Assembly (NCBI RefSeq): GCF_000633355.1 | Contig: NZ_AYMQ01000055.1 | Coordinates: forward strand, 96,665 to 160,664 | Reading direction: 5' to 3' | From: Serratia sp. H1w | Lineage (GTDB): Bacteria; Pseudomonadota; Gammaproteobacteria; Enterobacterales; Enterobacteriaceae | DNA length: 64,000 bases | Shown here: piece by piece, positions 40,407-50,390 of the stretch | How the letters are laid out: each line of letters begins with the position of its first letter | How positions within the stretch are numbered: the stretch's first letter is position 1 | Translations under genes and position numbers: made by a program | Notes under the pieces: generated by a model | Databases searched by the model: none | What the model was told of the DNA's origin: nothing | The model's input: only the letters and a program-made list of their open reading frames with translations

Positions 40407-43100
40407 ATGGTGGATGACGAACTGCAACGCCCCGACCCGGACAGCCTGCTGGCGCTTGCCAATGAAAAGCCACGCGGCAAGCTGAAGGTGTTTTTCGGCG
40501 CCTGTGCCGGGGTGGGTAAAACCTACGCCATGTTGCAGGAAGCGCAGCGACAACGCGCACAGGGACTAGACGTGCTGATTGGCGTGGTGGAAACCCATGG
40601 CCGCGCCGAAACGGCGGCGTTGTTGCAAGGCTTGTCGATCCTGCCACAAAAGCGTATCCACCATCGCGGTCGCCAGGTGCAGGAATTCGATCTGGATGCC
40701 GCTTTGGCACGCCATCCGGCCCTGATCCTGATGGATGAACTGGCGCACAGTAACGCCCAAGGCTCGCGTCATCCCAAACGCTGGCAGGACGTGGACGAAC
40801 TGCTGGATGCCGGTATCGATGTACTGACTACGGTCAACGTGCAACATTTGGAGAGTCTGAACGACGTCGTCGGTGGCGTCACCGGAGTGCGGGTAAGAGA
40901 AACGGTGCCCGACCACGTGTTTGATGAAGCCGCCGAAGTGGTGTTGGTTGACCTGCCCCCTGACGATCTGCGCCAGCGACTGAACGAGGGCAAGGTCTAT
41001 ATTCCTGGTCAGGCCGAACGCGCCATCGAGCATTTCTTCCGTAAAGGTAATCTGATCGCCCTGCGCGAATTGGCATTGCGCCGTACCGCCGACCGCGTAG
41101 ACGATCAGATGCGGGCCTTCCGCGACAGCCAGGGGCGCGAAAAGGTCTGGCATACCCGTGACAGTATCCTGCTGTGTGTCGGCCATAACAGCGGGAGCGA
41201 AAAGCTGGTGCGCATTGCAGCCCGGCTCGCGGCACGTCTTGGTTGCCACTGGCATGCCGTGTATGTCGAAACGCCTAAGCTACACCGCCTGCCGGAAAAC
41301 CAACGGCGGGCTATTCTGCGGGCGCTGCGGCTGGCACAAGAATTAGGGGCGGAAACCGCTACCCTTTCCGATCCCTCGGAAGAACGCGCGGTGTTGCGCT
41401 ATGCCCGGGAACACAACCTGGGCAAAATCATTATTGGCCGCCGCAGTGAGCAACGCTGGAGGCTGCGCGGCAGCTTTGCCGAACGCCTTGGCCAGCTTGG
41501 CCCGGATCTCGATCTGGTGATTGTGGCACTGGAAAACGACACCCCGCAGCCGCAGACAAAAGAGCATGATAACCGCACCTTTAACGAGAAATGGCGTTTC
41601 CAACTGCGGGGCTGTGCCGTTGCCGTTGCCTTGTGCGCCCTTATCACGCTGATGTCGCAATGGCTCCTACCGGGCTTTGATTCGGCCAACCTGGTGATGG
41701 TTTATCTGCTGGGCGTGGCTATTGTTGCACTGTTTTTCGGGCGCTGGCCTTCGGTGCTGGCCGCGGTGATCAACGTCGCCAGTTTCGATCTGTTCTTCGT
41801 GCAACCCGAATGGTCGTTCGCCGTCAGTGACATGCAATACCTGCTGACCTTTGCCGTGATGCTGATCGTCGGTATCACCATTGGTAATCTGACCGCCGGC
41901 GTACGTTATCAGGCTCGGGTGGCCCGTTATCGCGAGCAACGGGCGCGGCATCTGTACGAGATGTCTCGCGGGCTGAGTCAGGCACTAACCAAAGAAGACA
42001 TCGCTAAAACCAGCCGTCATTTTATCTCCAGCAGCTTCCAGGCCAAAACTGTGCTGTTGCTGCCGCAGGAGGATGGCTCCTTAAAACAGATGGTAGGCGA
42101 AGAAGGCGGCATGCTGTCGGTGGATGAGGCCATCGCTCGCTGGAGCTATGGTAAAGGCATGCCCGCCGGGGCCGGTACTGACACCCTGCCCGGTGTTCCG
42201 TACCAGTTGTTGCCACTCAGCACTTCCAAACAGACCTTTGGTTTGCTAGCGATAGAGCCGAACAACCTGCGCCAGCTGATGGTGCCGGAGCAACAGCGGC
42301 TGTTACAGACCTTTGCGGTGCTGATCGCCAGCGCCCTGGAACGCCTGCATCTGGCACGCAGCGCCGAAGAAGCCAAGCTGGATGCCGAGCGCGAACAGCT
42401 GCGCAACTCGCTGTTGGCCGCCCTCTCTCACGATCTGCGCACTCCGCTCACCGTGCTGTTTGGGCAGGCGGAAATTCTGACGCTGGATCTGGCGACCGAA
42501 GGCTCCAGCCACGCCCCACAAGCCAGCCAAATCCGCCAACAGGTGTTGAGCACCACCCGGTTGGTAAACAATCTGCTGGATATGGCGCGCATTCAGTCCG
42601 GCGGGTTTAATCTGCGCAAAGAGTGGCAGTCGTTAGAGGAGATCGTCGGTGCCTCGCTGCATATGCTGGAACCGCTACTGGTATTACACGAGATCAAGGT
42701 CGAGCTGCCAGCAGAAATGGTGCTGATCAACTGTGACGGCAGCCTGCTGGAACGGGTGTTTACCAACCTGGTGGAAAATGCCAATAAATATGCCGGTGCC
42801 GATGCTATCATCGGGATCCGCGCCCACGCCCTGCCGGAGTGGTTGGAAGTTGAGGTTTGGGATAACGGGCCTGGTATCCCGGTGGAGCAGACGCAGCTGA
42901 TTTTTGACAAATTCTCCCGTGGCAATAAAGAATCGGCGATCCCCGGCGTAGGTTTGGGTTTAGCGATTTGCCGTGCCATTATTGAAGTGCACGGTGGCCG
43001 TATCTGGGCCGAGAACCGTGCCGAAGGCGGGGCCAGCTTCCGCTTTATGCTGCCGTTGGAAAAGCCACCCGAACTGGATGGAGCCGATTTTGATTTGTAA
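40407..43100 (+). CDS. kdpD: Sensor histidine kinase KdpD
   Basis: An inner-membrane kinase (897 aa) that senses K+ limitation and phosphorylates KdpE. Domains in order: the KdpD domain with Walker A GACAGVGKT (31-39) and LILMDELAHSNAQGSRHPKRW; a USP-like domain (about 250-370); four membrane helices (about 395-500); a GAF-like domain; the HisKA domain with H675 in ALSHDLRTPLT; and the HATPase domain with ENANKYAG, DNGPGIP and GVGLGLAI. The ATG at 40407 has AGGAAC upstream. Confidence 0.97.
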   Translation: MVDDELQRPDPDSLLALANEKPRGKLKVFFGACAGVGKTYAMLQEAQRQRAQGLDVLIGVVETHGRAETAALLQGLSILPQKRIHHRGRQVQEFDLDAALARHPALILMDELAHSNAQGSRHPKRWQDVDELLDAGIDVLTTVNVQHLESLNDVVGGVTGVRVRETVPDHVFDEAAEVVLVDLPPDDLRQRLNEGKVYIPGQAERAIEHFFRKGNLIALRELALRRTADRVDDQMRAFRDSQGREKVWHTRDSILLCVGHNSGSEKLVRIAARLAARLGCHWHAVYVETPKLHRLPENQRRAILRALRLAQELGAETATLSDPSEERAVLRYAREHNLGKIIIGRRSEQRWRLRGSFAERLGQLGPDLDLVIVALENDTPQPQTKEHDNRTFNEKWRFQLRGCAVAVALCALITLMSQWLLPGFDSANLVMVYLLGVAIVALFFGRWPSVLAAVINVASFDLFFVQPEWSFAVSDMQYLLTFAVMLIVGITIGNLTAGVRYQARVARYREQRARHLYEMSRGLSQALTKEDIAKTSRHFISSSFQAKTVLLLPQEDGSLKQMVGEEGGMLSVDEAIARWSYGKGMPAGAGTDTLPGVPYQLLPLSTSKQTFGLLAIEPNNLRQLMVPEQQRLLQTFAVLIASALERLHLARSAEEAKLDAEREQLRNSLLAALSHDLRTPLTVLFGQAEILTLDLATEGSSHAPQASQIRQQVLSTTRLVNNLLDMARIQSGGFNLRKEWQSLEEIVGASLHMLEPLLVLHEIKVELPAEMVLINCDGSLLERVFTNLVENANKYAGADAIIGIRAHALPEWLEVEVWDNGPGIPVEQTQLIFDKFSRGNKESAIPGVGLGLAICRAIIEVHGGRIWAENRAEGGASFRFMLPLEKPPELDGADFDL

Positions 43101-43118
43101 CCGAAGAGCAGAGATCCC

Positions 43119-43808
43119 GTGACCACATCGCCGACTAACATTCTGATTGTAGAAGACGAGAAAGAGATCCGTCGCTTTGTGCGCACTGCACTGGAAAGCG
43201 AGGGGCTACGGGTGTTTGAAAGTGAAACGTTGCAGCGTGGGCTGATCGAGGCTGGCACGCGCAAGCCGGATCTGATCATTCTCGATTTGGGATTGCCCGA
43301 TGGTGACGGGCTGGACTACATTCGCGATCTGCGCCAATGGAGCGCCGTGCCGGTAATTGTCCTTTCCGCCCGCCATGCCGAAGAGGACAAGATTGCCGCG
43401 CTGGATGCGGGTGCCGATGACTATCTCAGCAAACCGTTCGGCATCGGTGAACTGCTGGCTCGGGTGCGGGTTGCGCTGCGCCGCCACGCCAATAGCCAGC
43501 AGGAAAGTCCGTTGGTCAGCTTCTCTGATATCACCGTCGATCTGATCAACCGCAGCGTCATGCGTAACGGTGAAGATCTGCATCTGACGCCCATTGAATT
43601 TCGTTTGTTGTCCGAGCTGCTAGCCAACTCTGGCAAGGTGATCACCCAGCGGCAGTTACTCAGCCATGTCTGGGGGCCAAACTACGTCGAACACAGTCAT
43701 TATCTGCGCATCTATATGGGGCATCTGCGGCAAAAGCTGGAAGCCGATCCGGCGCGGCCCAGGCATCTGCTCACTGAGACCGGCGTCGGTTATCGGTTTA
43801 TGCCATAA
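43119..43808 (+). CDS. kdpE: Response regulator KdpE
   Basis: An OmpR/PhoB-type regulator (229 aa) that activates kdpFABC. The receiver has acidic EDE (12-14), phospho-acceptor D56 (IILDLGLPDGDG) and the conserved Lys in DYLSKPFGIGELLARV. The winged-helix domain follows from about residue 130. The start is GTG, 18 bases after the kdpD stop. It converges on the DUF3861 gene with 16 bases between stops. Confidence 0.97.
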   Translation: MTTSPTNILIVEDEKEIRRFVRTALESEGLRVFESETLQRGLIEAGTRKPDLIILDLGLPDGDGLDYIRDLRQWSAVPVIVLSARHAEEDKIAALDAGADDYLSKPFGIGELLARVRVALRRHANSQQESPLVSFSDITVDLINRSVMRNGEDLHLTPIEFRLLSELLANSGKVITQRQLLSHVWGPNYVEHSHYLRIYMGHLRQKLEADPARPRHLLTETGVGYRFMP

Positions 43809-43824
43809 CCCCGCTGAAAACGTG

Positions 43825-44124
43825 TTACGCAGTTGGCCCCTTCTTCAAGCCGATCATAAACTCCTTAAACGAGTCACGTAGCGGCGCGAACAGCGGGTCT
43901 TTGCGGTGCTCCATCATCACTTCGGAGAACAGCTTCAGCCCGACGGCAAAGGCCGCGCTGTTCTGTTCGCCAAAGTTCAGATCCTCACGTCCCCGAATGC
44001 GCTCAACAATCGCCAGAATATCGTCGTGATTTTCTACCTCAAACACTAATTCTGGCTTGTCGACGGGCTCGCCTTTACGGTCTGTCAGGGCTTCGACGGT
44101 AATGCGGAAACGATGGCCTGGCAT
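43825..44124 (-). CDS. DUF3861 family protein
   Basis: A 99-residue soluble protein: MPGHRFRITVEALTDRKGEP, a middle part ENHDDILAIVERIRGREDL, and AAFAVGLKLFSEVMMEHRKD near the C-terminus. It matches the DUF3861 family; no function is known to me. Its ATG overlaps the stop of the upstream regulator gene (TGATG), so both are made from one mRNA. Convergent with kdpE, with no clear terminator between. Confidence 0.85.
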   Translation of the reverse strand: MPGHRFRITVEALTDRKGEPVDKPELVFEVENHDDILAIVERIRGREDLNFGEQNSAAFAVGLKLFSEVMMEHRKDPLFAPLRDSFKEFMIGLKKGPTA

Positions 44125-44780
44125 CAGTTATCCTCCTGCGGCTGTTGGGGTTGCACCATTTCGGCTTCGATAGCCTCCACGGCGGTCAGCAGTGCCTGGT
44201 TAATGCGGCCAACCTGCTCCTGGGTCAAATCCGCGCGCATCATGTTGCCACGCAGCAAGTAGCGCAGGCGGTGCATAACTTCGGAGATCCCTTCGGCCAG
44301 ATTCCCTTCATGGCGATGATCGCGCCCGGCACCAGCCAAGCGGGCGAAAATCACTTCGATGGCCGCCTGATGCTTTTGCAGTTCCTGCTTGCCAAGATCG
44401 GTAATTTGATAGCTCTTACGACCATTGCCAGCTACCGCCGGTTCCAGGAAATCCTGCTCTTCCAGCAGCGTGAGGGTTGGATAAATCACGCCTGGGCTTG
44501 GCACATACAGGCCTGAAGAAGCCTCTTCAATCGCTTTGATCAGTTCGTAACCGTGGCTAGGTTTACGCTCTACCAGCGCCAATAGCACCAGACGCAGATC
44601 GCCATGTTCAAACAGGCGCTGACGCCCACGCCCGCCCCGGCCATGTTCTTCACCACCGCGACCGTGTTCTCCACGGCCAGCAAAATGGTGACGGCCGCCA
44701 CGGCGGTGGTGGCAATGCCCCTCTTCCCGCTGTTGGTGATGGTCATGGGAGTGATGACGTGCAAATCGGTTAAACATCAT
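44124..44780 (-). CDS. PadR-family regulator with His-rich N-terminus (YqjI-like)
   Basis: A 218-residue regulator. Residues 1-54 are unusually rich in His, Gly and Arg (HHSHDHHQQREEGHCHHRRGG), as in E. coli YqjI, a nickel-responsive repressor. Residues about 60-140 are a PadR winged helix: RLVLLALVERKPSHGYELIK, SPGVIYPTLTLLEEQDFLE and GRKSYQITDLG. The C-terminal helices likely dimerise. The partner differs from E. coli, where YqjI controls the ferric reductase yqjH; here it is DUF3861. Palindromes upstream suggest self-repression. Confidence 0.88.
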   Translation of the reverse strand: MMFNRFARHHSHDHHQQREEGHCHHRRGGRHHFAGRGEHGRGGEEHGRGGRGRQRLFEHGDLRLVLLALVERKPSHGYELIKAIEEASSGLYVPSPGVIYPTLTLLEEQDFLEPAVAGNGRKSYQITDLGKQELQKHQAAIEVIFARLAGAGRDHRHEGNLAEGISEVMHRLRYLLRGNMMRADLTQEQVGRINQALLTAVEAIEAEMVQPQQPQEDN

Positions 44781-44818
44781 GGGTGTTACCTCTTGAGTGG
44801 ATAATTTGAATATCGATG

Positions 44819-44911
44819 AATTTAGATATATCTAAACCCTGCGATGTCATTAATCTAGATCGATATATCTAAATGCGCAAGAGGTAAACCCAATTTAGAT
44901 ATATCTAAATT
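44819..44911 (-). promoter_or_regulatory. Cluster of three AT-rich palindromic operators
   Basis: TTTAGATATATCTAAA at 44821-44836 and AATTTAGATATATCTAAATT at 44892-44911 are perfect palindromes; a third, damaged copy lies near 44858-44873 (GATATATCTAAA half). They are spaced about 35 bases apart, directly upstream of the His-rich regulator gene, and the distal site is next to the pgm terminator. They are most simply read as binding sites for that regulator. Confidence 0.75.
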
Positions 44912-44919
44912 GCAGGCAT

Positions 44920-44944
44920 AAAAAAAGCGCTGTAATAACAGCGC
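44920..44944 (-). terminator. pgm terminator
   Basis: On the minus strand GGCGCTGT-TATT-ACAGCGC is followed by a run of seven T. It lies 23 bases after the pgm stop and ends the seqA-pgm operon. Confidence 0.92.
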
Positions 44945-44967
44945 CTTATTCGTTACTGAAGCGAGAC

Positions 44968-46611
44968 TTATTTTGCAGAAGCTAACACTTCGCTCACGAT
45001 CTCCACCGCTTCACGTTCGATCTTCGCCCGATGCTCGGCACCCAGGAAGCTTTCACAGTAGATTTTGTAAGCCTCTTCCGTGCCCGAAGGACGAGCGGCA
45101 AACCAGCCATTGTCGGTCATCACTTTCAGGCCGCCGATGGAAGCGCCGTTACCCGGTGCCGCCGTCAGACGTGCGGTGATAGGATCGCCCGCCAAGGTAC
45201 TGGCCTTCACCATGTCAGGTGACAGTTTGGACAATGCCGCTTTCTGTGCGGAAGTGGCCGGAGCCTGAATACGGTTGTAGCTTGGCGCACCGAAACGCAT
45301 GGCCAGCTCGTCGTAGTGATGCTGTGGATTTTCACCGGTAACTGCGGTGATCTCTGCCGCCAGCAGGCACATGATGATGCCGTCTTTGTCGGTAGACCAA
45401 GGCGTGCCGTCGAAGCGCAGGAAGGAAGCCCCGGCGCTCTCTTCGCCGCCGAAGCCGAAGCTGCCATCGAACAGACCATCAACAAACCATTTGAAACCGA
45501 CCGGTACTTCCACCAGCTTGCGACCCAGATCGGCCACGACGCGGTCAATCATCGCGCTGGAAACCAGCGTTTTACCTACGGCAACGTTGGCGCCCCATTG
45601 CGGGCGATGCTGGAACAGGTAATTGATGGCAACGGCCAGATAGTGGTTCGGATTCATCAGGCCCGCAGGCGTGACGATACCGTGGCGGTCATAGTCAGGA
45701 TCGTTGGCAAACGCCAGATCGAACTTGTCACGCAGCGCCAGCAGGCCAGCCATCGCCGACTCGGACGAGCAGTCCATGCGGATGATGCCGTCATGATCGA
45801 GGTGCATAAAGCGGAAGGTTTGATCGATGGAGTCATTGACCAGCGTCAGGTCCAGCTTGTAGTGCTCGGCAATACGCTGCCAATAGGCAATGCCAGAGCC
45901 GCCGAGCGGATCGACGCCCAGCTTCAGGCCCGCGCGCTGAATGGCTGGCATATCGACGATGTCCACCAGCCCTTCCACATAGGGCTGCACCAGATCCTGC
46001 GCATGCAGATGGCCGCCGTTCCAGGCCTGTTCCAGCGATTGGCGTTGCACGCCCTGCAGCTTGAGGCTCAGCAGTTCGTTGGCACGCTTTTCAATTACCG
46101 ACGTCAGGTTGGTATCGGCTGGGCCACCGTTTGGCGGATTATATTTGATGCCGCCGTCTTCAGGAGGGTTATGCGAAGGAGTAATAACGATGCCGTCTGC
46201 CTGTGCGCCCCCTTTACGGTTGAAGCACAAGATAGCGTGTGACACGGCAGGGGTTGGCGTAAAGCCGTTGTTTTCCTGCACCACCACGTCTACGCCGTTG
46301 GCCGTCAGCACTTCCAGTACGGAAATGAAAGCAGGTTCGGACAGCGCATGGGTGTCTTTGCCAACGTAGCAAGGGCCCGTGGTGCCCTGTTGACGACGCA
46401 CTTCGGCAATGGCCTGAGCGATCGCCAGGATATGTGCCTCGTTAAAACTTTGACGCAGCGCACTGCCACGATGCCCTGAAGTACCGAATTTTACCGCATG
46501 AGCGGCATTACCGGCTTCGGGTTGCAGTACATAATACTGCGACGTCAGCTGGGCTACGTTGATCAAATCACTTTGCTGAGCGGGTTGCCCGGCACGTGGG
46601 TCATTCGCCAT
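44968..46611 (-). CDS. pgm: Phosphoglucomutase
   Basis: Pgm interconverts glucose 1- and 6-phosphate, feeding glycogen, UDP-glucose and trehalose synthesis. I chose the ATG at 46611 (547 aa, [20 protein letters not shown]), which gives the E. coli length; 19 upstream in-frame codons are unlike the family. The phosphoserine loop is [18 protein letters not shown] (Ser near 146), the metal loop DPDYDRHG, the sugar-binding loop [10 protein letters not shown] and the phosphate loop [13 protein letters not shown]. Confidence 0.97.
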   Translation of the reverse strand: MANDPRAGQPAQQSDLINVAQLTSQYYVLQPEAGNAAHAVKFGTSGHRGSALRQSFNEAHILAIAQAIAEVRRQQGTTGPCYVGKDTHALSEPAFISVLEVLTANGVDVVVQENNGFTPTPAVSHAILCFNRKGGAQADGIVITPSHNPPEDGGIKYNPPNGGPADTNLTSVIEKRANELLSLKLQGVQRQSLEQAWNGGHLHAQDLVQPYVEGLVDIVDMPAIQRAGLKLGVDPLGGSGIAYWQRIAEHYKLDLTLVNDSIDQTFRFMHLDHDGIIRMDCSSESAMAGLLALRDKFDLAFANDPDYDRHGIVTPAGLMNPNHYLAVAINYLFQHRPQWGANVAVGKTLVSSAMIDRVVADLGRKLVEVPVGFKWFVDGLFDGSFGFGGEESAGASFLRFDGTPWSTDKDGIIMCLLAAEITAVTGENPQHHYDELAMRFGAPSYNRIQAPATSAQKAALSKLSPDMVKASTLAGDPITARLTAAPGNGASIGGLKVMTDNGWFAARPSGTEEAYKIYCESFLGAEHRAKIEREAVEIVSEVLASAK

Positions 46612-46689
46612 CGACTCTCTCCCTAAAATGCCAGTACTGTGGCCGGGCAATGAGTCGCTTACGGCCACCGTGACGGGCTGTTCGCTAAA

Positions 46690-47232
46690 TTAGACGGTGC
46701 CGCAAACTTTCTCGATCAGTTCCGCTGGGAACTGCATGGCCTGCATGATGTGTTCGATCATGCTGCGTTTGCGGCCGGTATTGGTATTGGTGATCACCCA
46801 GTAAGGGGTACCTGGCACGTGCTTGGGCTTGGTATGCGTACCGTTGGCCAGCAGCGTTTGCTGATCGCCGGCGAAATAGGTACGGGTACGGCCATGCAAC
46901 GAATCCGTTGCTGCGGCAAAACCGGCAGCATCCAGGGTGTACAAGGTGGAAAGTACCAGCATAAAACGATTTACAGCCTTGTTCTGTTCGGCATATTCAT
47001 CCGACAGCAGCAGCTCGCGCACCGCACGTACGCGATCGCGTGGCCGCTGGGCGGCAACGGCAGCCGCAGACGGCTCTGCCTGCCCACCGGCAACCACAGG
47101 CGCCGTGCGTACGGGCTGGCCTGCGGTAAACTTCAACATACGCCGTAAAATATCAGACGCGCTTTCACCGATATGTTGCGTATGGCTGGCAATATAGCGG
47201 TAAAGTTCTTCGTCGACTTCAATAGTTTTCAT
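46690..47232 (-). CDS. seqA: Replication initiation negative regulator SeqA
   Basis: SeqA binds hemimethylated GATC after replication and delays re-initiation at oriC. The 180-residue product has the N-terminal oligomerisation domain (MKTIEVDEELYRYIASHTQHIGESASDILRRML), a linker, and the C-terminal DNA-binding domain (about 70-180) with the block YWVITNTNTGRKRSMIE that contacts methylated GATC. It is first in the seqA-pgm operon. Confidence 0.98.
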   Translation of the reverse strand: MKTIEVDEELYRYIASHTQHIGESASDILRRMLKFTAGQPVRTAPVVAGGQAEPSAAAVAAQRPRDRVRAVRELLLSDEYAEQNKAVNRFMLVLSTLYTLDAAGFAAATDSLHGRTRTYFAGDQQTLLANGTHTKPKHVPGTPYWVITNTNTGRKRSMIEHIMQAMQFPAELIEKVCGTV

Positions 47233-47484
47233 CTTTATCCAGTACGTTGTTTCTACTTATGAACCTGAAGCCACTTGGTGCATTCAAGCCATGGGATTAT
47301 AAGGTTAAAAGCGCGGGAGCGGACACCACATTGTTCCCTCAAACGGCAAAAGCAGACAATTGCCTACTGCCGCGGTTGCCAATCTCTCACCATACCATGA
47401 AATATCCGCCACATTCTGCAAGCAAACCAATATCTCTGCAATCATGATACCCTAACTCATTACCTCCAAGTCTTGAACTTTGCC

Positions 47485-48255
47485 ATGAAATTACATTACC
47501 AATTACTGGCCTCAGAGGCCGCCACACCCGCGACTTTGCCCATCGTCCTGATCCACGGTCTGTTCGGCAATCTGGATAACCTGGGCGTGCTGGCCCGCGA
47601 TCTTAACCAGCAGCATACGGTCATCAAGGTCGACCTGCGTAATCACGGGCTGTCACCCCGCTCGGCAGAGATGACCTACCCGGCGATGGCGCAAGATTTA
47701 TTGACGCTGTTGGACGACCTGCACATCGAGCAAGCCATCGTGATCGGCCACTCAATGGGCGGCAAGGCGGGGATGGCATTGACCGCGCTGGCCCCTGAGC
47801 GGATTGAGCGACTGGTCGCGATCGATATTGCCCCGGTGGATTATGACACCCGCCGCCATGACCAGATCTTTACCGCCCTGCAAGCCGTTACCGATGCGGG
47901 TATCACCCAGCGCCAGCAGGCTGCGCAGTTAATGCGGGAAACGCTGGATGAAGAAGGCGTGATCCAGTTTCTGTTGAAATCTTTTCATGCTGGCAGTTGG
48001 CGCTTCAACCTGCCGGTGTTGATCGATCAATACGCCAATATTATCGGCTGGCAGGAAGTTCCACCTTGGCCACACCCGACGCTGTTTATCCGCGGTGGCC
48101 TCTCGCCTTACGTACAAGACAGCTATCGCGATGATATCGCCCGCCAGTTCCCACAGGCTCGCGCCTATGTGGTTGCCGGCTCTGGCCACTGGGTCCACGC
48201 GGAGAAACCGGACGCCGTGTTACGGGCAATTCACCGTTTTATTGACCAGCCCTGA
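47485..48255 (+). CDS. ybfF: Alpha/beta-hydrolase esterase YbfF
   Basis: A 256-residue esterase active on short acyl esters and acyl-CoA in E. coli. Nucleophile Ser in IGHSMGGKAGM, oxyanion region LIHGLFGNLDNLG, and catalytic His in GSGHWVHAEKPD. I chose the ATG at 47485; a TTG four codons upstream is in frame. It is divergent from seqA. Confidence 0.95.
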   Translation: MKLHYQLLASEAATPATLPIVLIHGLFGNLDNLGVLARDLNQQHTVIKVDLRNHGLSPRSAEMTYPAMAQDLLTLLDDLHIEQAIVIGHSMGGKAGMALTALAPERIERLVAIDIAPVDYDTRRHDQIFTALQAVTDAGITQRQQAAQLMRETLDEEGVIQFLLKSFHAGSWRFNLPVLIDQYANIIGWQEVPPWPHPTLFIRGGLSPYVQDSYRDDIARQFPQARAYVVAGSGHWVHAEKPDAVLRAIHRFIDQP

Positions 48256-48502
48256 GCCTGATTGGCGAAAAAACGCGCTAGAGAGAACGGCTTAGCGCGT
48301 TTGTGGCTAAGTTAGGCATTGTCGTTGCTCCACCTGCTGGGGTAATATGGCGCGCTATAATTTTGCCACCCTGTCCAGGTGTGAAGTTGCGCTTGGCTGG
48401 GGGTGAATTTGGGTTAGGGTTTTGTGGCCCGAATTGTGTAAATCGAACCGTCTGGAAGCGTAAATCGCTTTTTGATGCAAACTCCCTTGCAGTAGCGCAA
48501 CA

Positions 48503-48790
48503 ATGGCAAAAGAACAAACGGATCGCACGACGCTGGATCTGTTCGCAGATGAACGCCGTCCAGGGCGCCCGAAAACCAACCCGCTTTCCCGTGATGAACA
48601 GCTTAGAATCAATAAGCGTAATCAGCTACGACGGGACAAAGTGCGTGGATTACGGCGTGTGGAGCTGAAAATCAACGCAGACGCGGTAGATGCTCTGAAC
48701 AAACTGGCCGACCAGCGCAATATCAGCCGCAGCGAATTGATCGAACAAATGCTGTTGGCCCAACTGGCGGAAGAACAGCCAGAACACTGA
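48503..48790 (+). CDS. ybfE: YbfE, LexA-regulated family protein
   Basis: A 95-residue protein with a basic N-terminal half (ERRPGRPKTNPLSRDEQLRINKRN) and a C-terminal ribbon-helix-helix-like segment (LKINADAVDALNKLADQRNISRSELIEQML). It matches E. coli YbfE, which is SOS-induced. I do not see a good CTG-N10-CAG LexA box upstream in this window, so SOS control is not supported here. It precedes fldA by 211 bases. Confidence 0.92.
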   Translation: MAKEQTDRTTLDLFADERRPGRPKTNPLSRDEQLRINKRNQLRRDKVRGLRRVELKINADAVDALNKLADQRNISRSELIEQMLLAQLAEEQPEH

Positions 48791-49001
48791 TCTCTGCTGC
48801 CACATGCGCGGCACGGCGTTAAGGATGACGCCAGATCGGTACCACTTTTATCAATCCCCATAGGTATCGCATAAACGCGATAAAACCTCAGGGCAAATTT
48901 CTGGCATGATACGCATTTACGGCTGAGCAAATCTGCCCCTGGCAGCACCTCAGGCCGCGTTTACGCAACACATTAATTTGAATTAAAAGGTTATCTTTAC
49001 T

Positions 49002-49541
49002 ATGGCTCATGTAGGCATTTTCTTTGGCAGCGACACTGGCAATACCGAAAACATTGCCAAGATGATCCAAAAGGCACTCAACCAAAAATTCGGCAACGAC
49101 GTGGCAGAAATCCACGACATCGCCAAAAGCAGCAAAGAAGATCTGGCAGCCTTTGATATCCTGCTGCTCGGCATCCCGACCTGGTACTACGGCGAAGCAC
49201 AGTGTGACTGGGATGATTTCTTCCCGACGCTGGAAGACATCGACTTTAACGGCAAGCTGGTAGCGCTGTTCGGCTGTGGCGACCAGGAAGACTACGCGGA
49301 ATATTTCTGCGATGCGATGGGCACCATCCGCGATATCATTGAACCACGCGGTGCGGCCATCGTTGGCCATTGGCCAACCAAAGGCTACCATTTTGAAGCC
49401 TCCAAAGGTCTGGCAGATGACGATCACTTTGTCGGTCTGGCCATTGACGAAGATCGTCAACCTGAGCTGACCAACGAACGTGTAGACGCCTGGGTCAAGC
49501 AGATCAGTGAAGAGCTGAGCCTGGCCGAGATCGTCGGCTAA
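49002..49541 (+). CDS. fldA: Flavodoxin 1
   Basis: A 179-residue FMN electron carrier that donates electrons to enzymes such as MetH and IspG/IspH and replaces ferredoxin in iron shortage. The phosphate loop [11 protein letters not shown] (9-19), the FMN-stacking [16 protein letters not shown] and [13 protein letters not shown] are all intact. It is upstream of fur, as in E. coli. Confidence 0.98.
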   Translation: MAHVGIFFGSDTGNTENIAKMIQKALNQKFGNDVAEIHDIAKSSKEDLAAFDILLLGIPTWYYGEAQCDWDDFFPTLEDIDFNGKLVALFGCGDQEDYAEYFCDAMGTIRDIIEPRGAAIVGHWPTKGYHFEASKGLADDDHFVGLAIDEDRQPELTNERVDAWVKQISEELSLAEIVG

Positions 49542-49883
49542 CGCCCTGCTCCGGCGACATTACGGGGGTGCCGCAGACTGCGCCCCTGTTTTGAACACCA
49601 TTTTGACCGCAGGACTGTTATCGGCTTCACGGATTAGAGCAATAGAAGCTACAAGTTTGTAACTTCCTACCTCGCCAAGGTAGACTGAGACATCGGTTTA
49701 TCCCACCCATCAAGACGTTGCATGTGCCTTATGCAATAGTGCAAAGATATCTTTGTTAACAACCGGCAGTTTCTATTTACGGCAACCGGTTCTATAATGA
49801 GACGCAATTAACTCTTTGTGCCGACCGATGCCATAGGCGAAAACGCCTCAACTTGATTAGCATAGTAACAGGACTGAATCCGC
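49542..49883 (+). promoter_or_regulatory. fldA-fur gap with fur promoter
   Basis: 342 bases without a clear gene. A degenerate piece of the GC-rich repeat lies just after fldA (49566-49590). The part from 49730 to 49870 is AT-rich and likely contains the fur promoter; TATAATGAGACGCAATTAA at 49793-49811 resembles a weak Fur box. E. coli has a short coupled leader ORF (uof) here; I could not identify one with confidence. Confidence 0.45.
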
Positions 49884-50330
49884 ATGACTGATAACAACAC
49901 CGCACTGAAGAAGGCTGGCTTGAAAGTCACTCTTCCGCGACTCAAAATCCTGGAAGTCTTGCAGGATCCGGAATGCCATCACGTCAGTGCGGAAGATCTG
50001 TACAAAAAACTGATAGATATGGGCGAAGAAATTGGTCTGGCCACGGTGTACCGCGTGCTGAACCAGTTTGACGACGCAGGCATTGTGACCCGACACAATT
50101 TTGAAGGTGGCAAGTCGGTATTCGAACTGACTCAGCAACTTCACCACGATCACCTGATTTGCCTGGACTGCGGCAAAGTGATCGAGTTCAGCGACGAATC
50201 CATCGAAGTGCGTCAGCGCGATATCGCCAAGCAACACGGTATCAAGCTCACCAACCACAGCCTGTACCTTTACGGCCACTGTGAAACCGGTGATTGCCGC
50301 GAGAACGAAACGCTGCACAACAAAAACTGA
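49884..50330 (+). CDS. fur: Ferric uptake regulator Fur
   Basis: A Fe2+-dependent repressor of iron uptake genes (148 aa). An N-terminal winged helix (LKVTLPRLKILEVLQDPE, then GLATVYRVLNQFDDAGIV) is followed by the metal-binding dimerisation domain with HHDHLICLDCGKVIEF, including the C-x2-C zinc pair at about 93 and 96, and a second CETGDC at the C-terminus. It ends at a strong terminator. Confidence 0.98.
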   Translation: MTDNNTALKKAGLKVTLPRLKILEVLQDPECHHVSAEDLYKKLIDMGEEIGLATVYRVLNQFDDAGIVTRHNFEGGKSVFELTQQLHHDHLICLDCGKVIEFSDESIEVRQRDIAKQHGIKLTNHSLYLYGHCETGDCRENETLHNKN

Positions 50331-50350
50331 TCCTGGTTCACCAGAACGCA

Positions 50351-50376
50351 AAAACCGCCTAACTGGCGGTTTTTTT
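50351..50376 (+). terminator. fur terminator
   Basis: AAACCGCC-TAACT-GGCGGTTT followed by TTTT, 20 bases after the fur stop. Confidence 0.92.
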
Positions 50377-50390
50377 ATGGCCGTGAAACG

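Noticed and set aside
45316..46242. 308-residue plus-strand frame across pgm
   Set aside because: Antisense shadow of a conserved gene.
48430..48502. LexA box before ybfE
   Set aside because: E. coli ybfE is SOS-controlled, but I found no CTG-N10-CAG sequence close to the start here.
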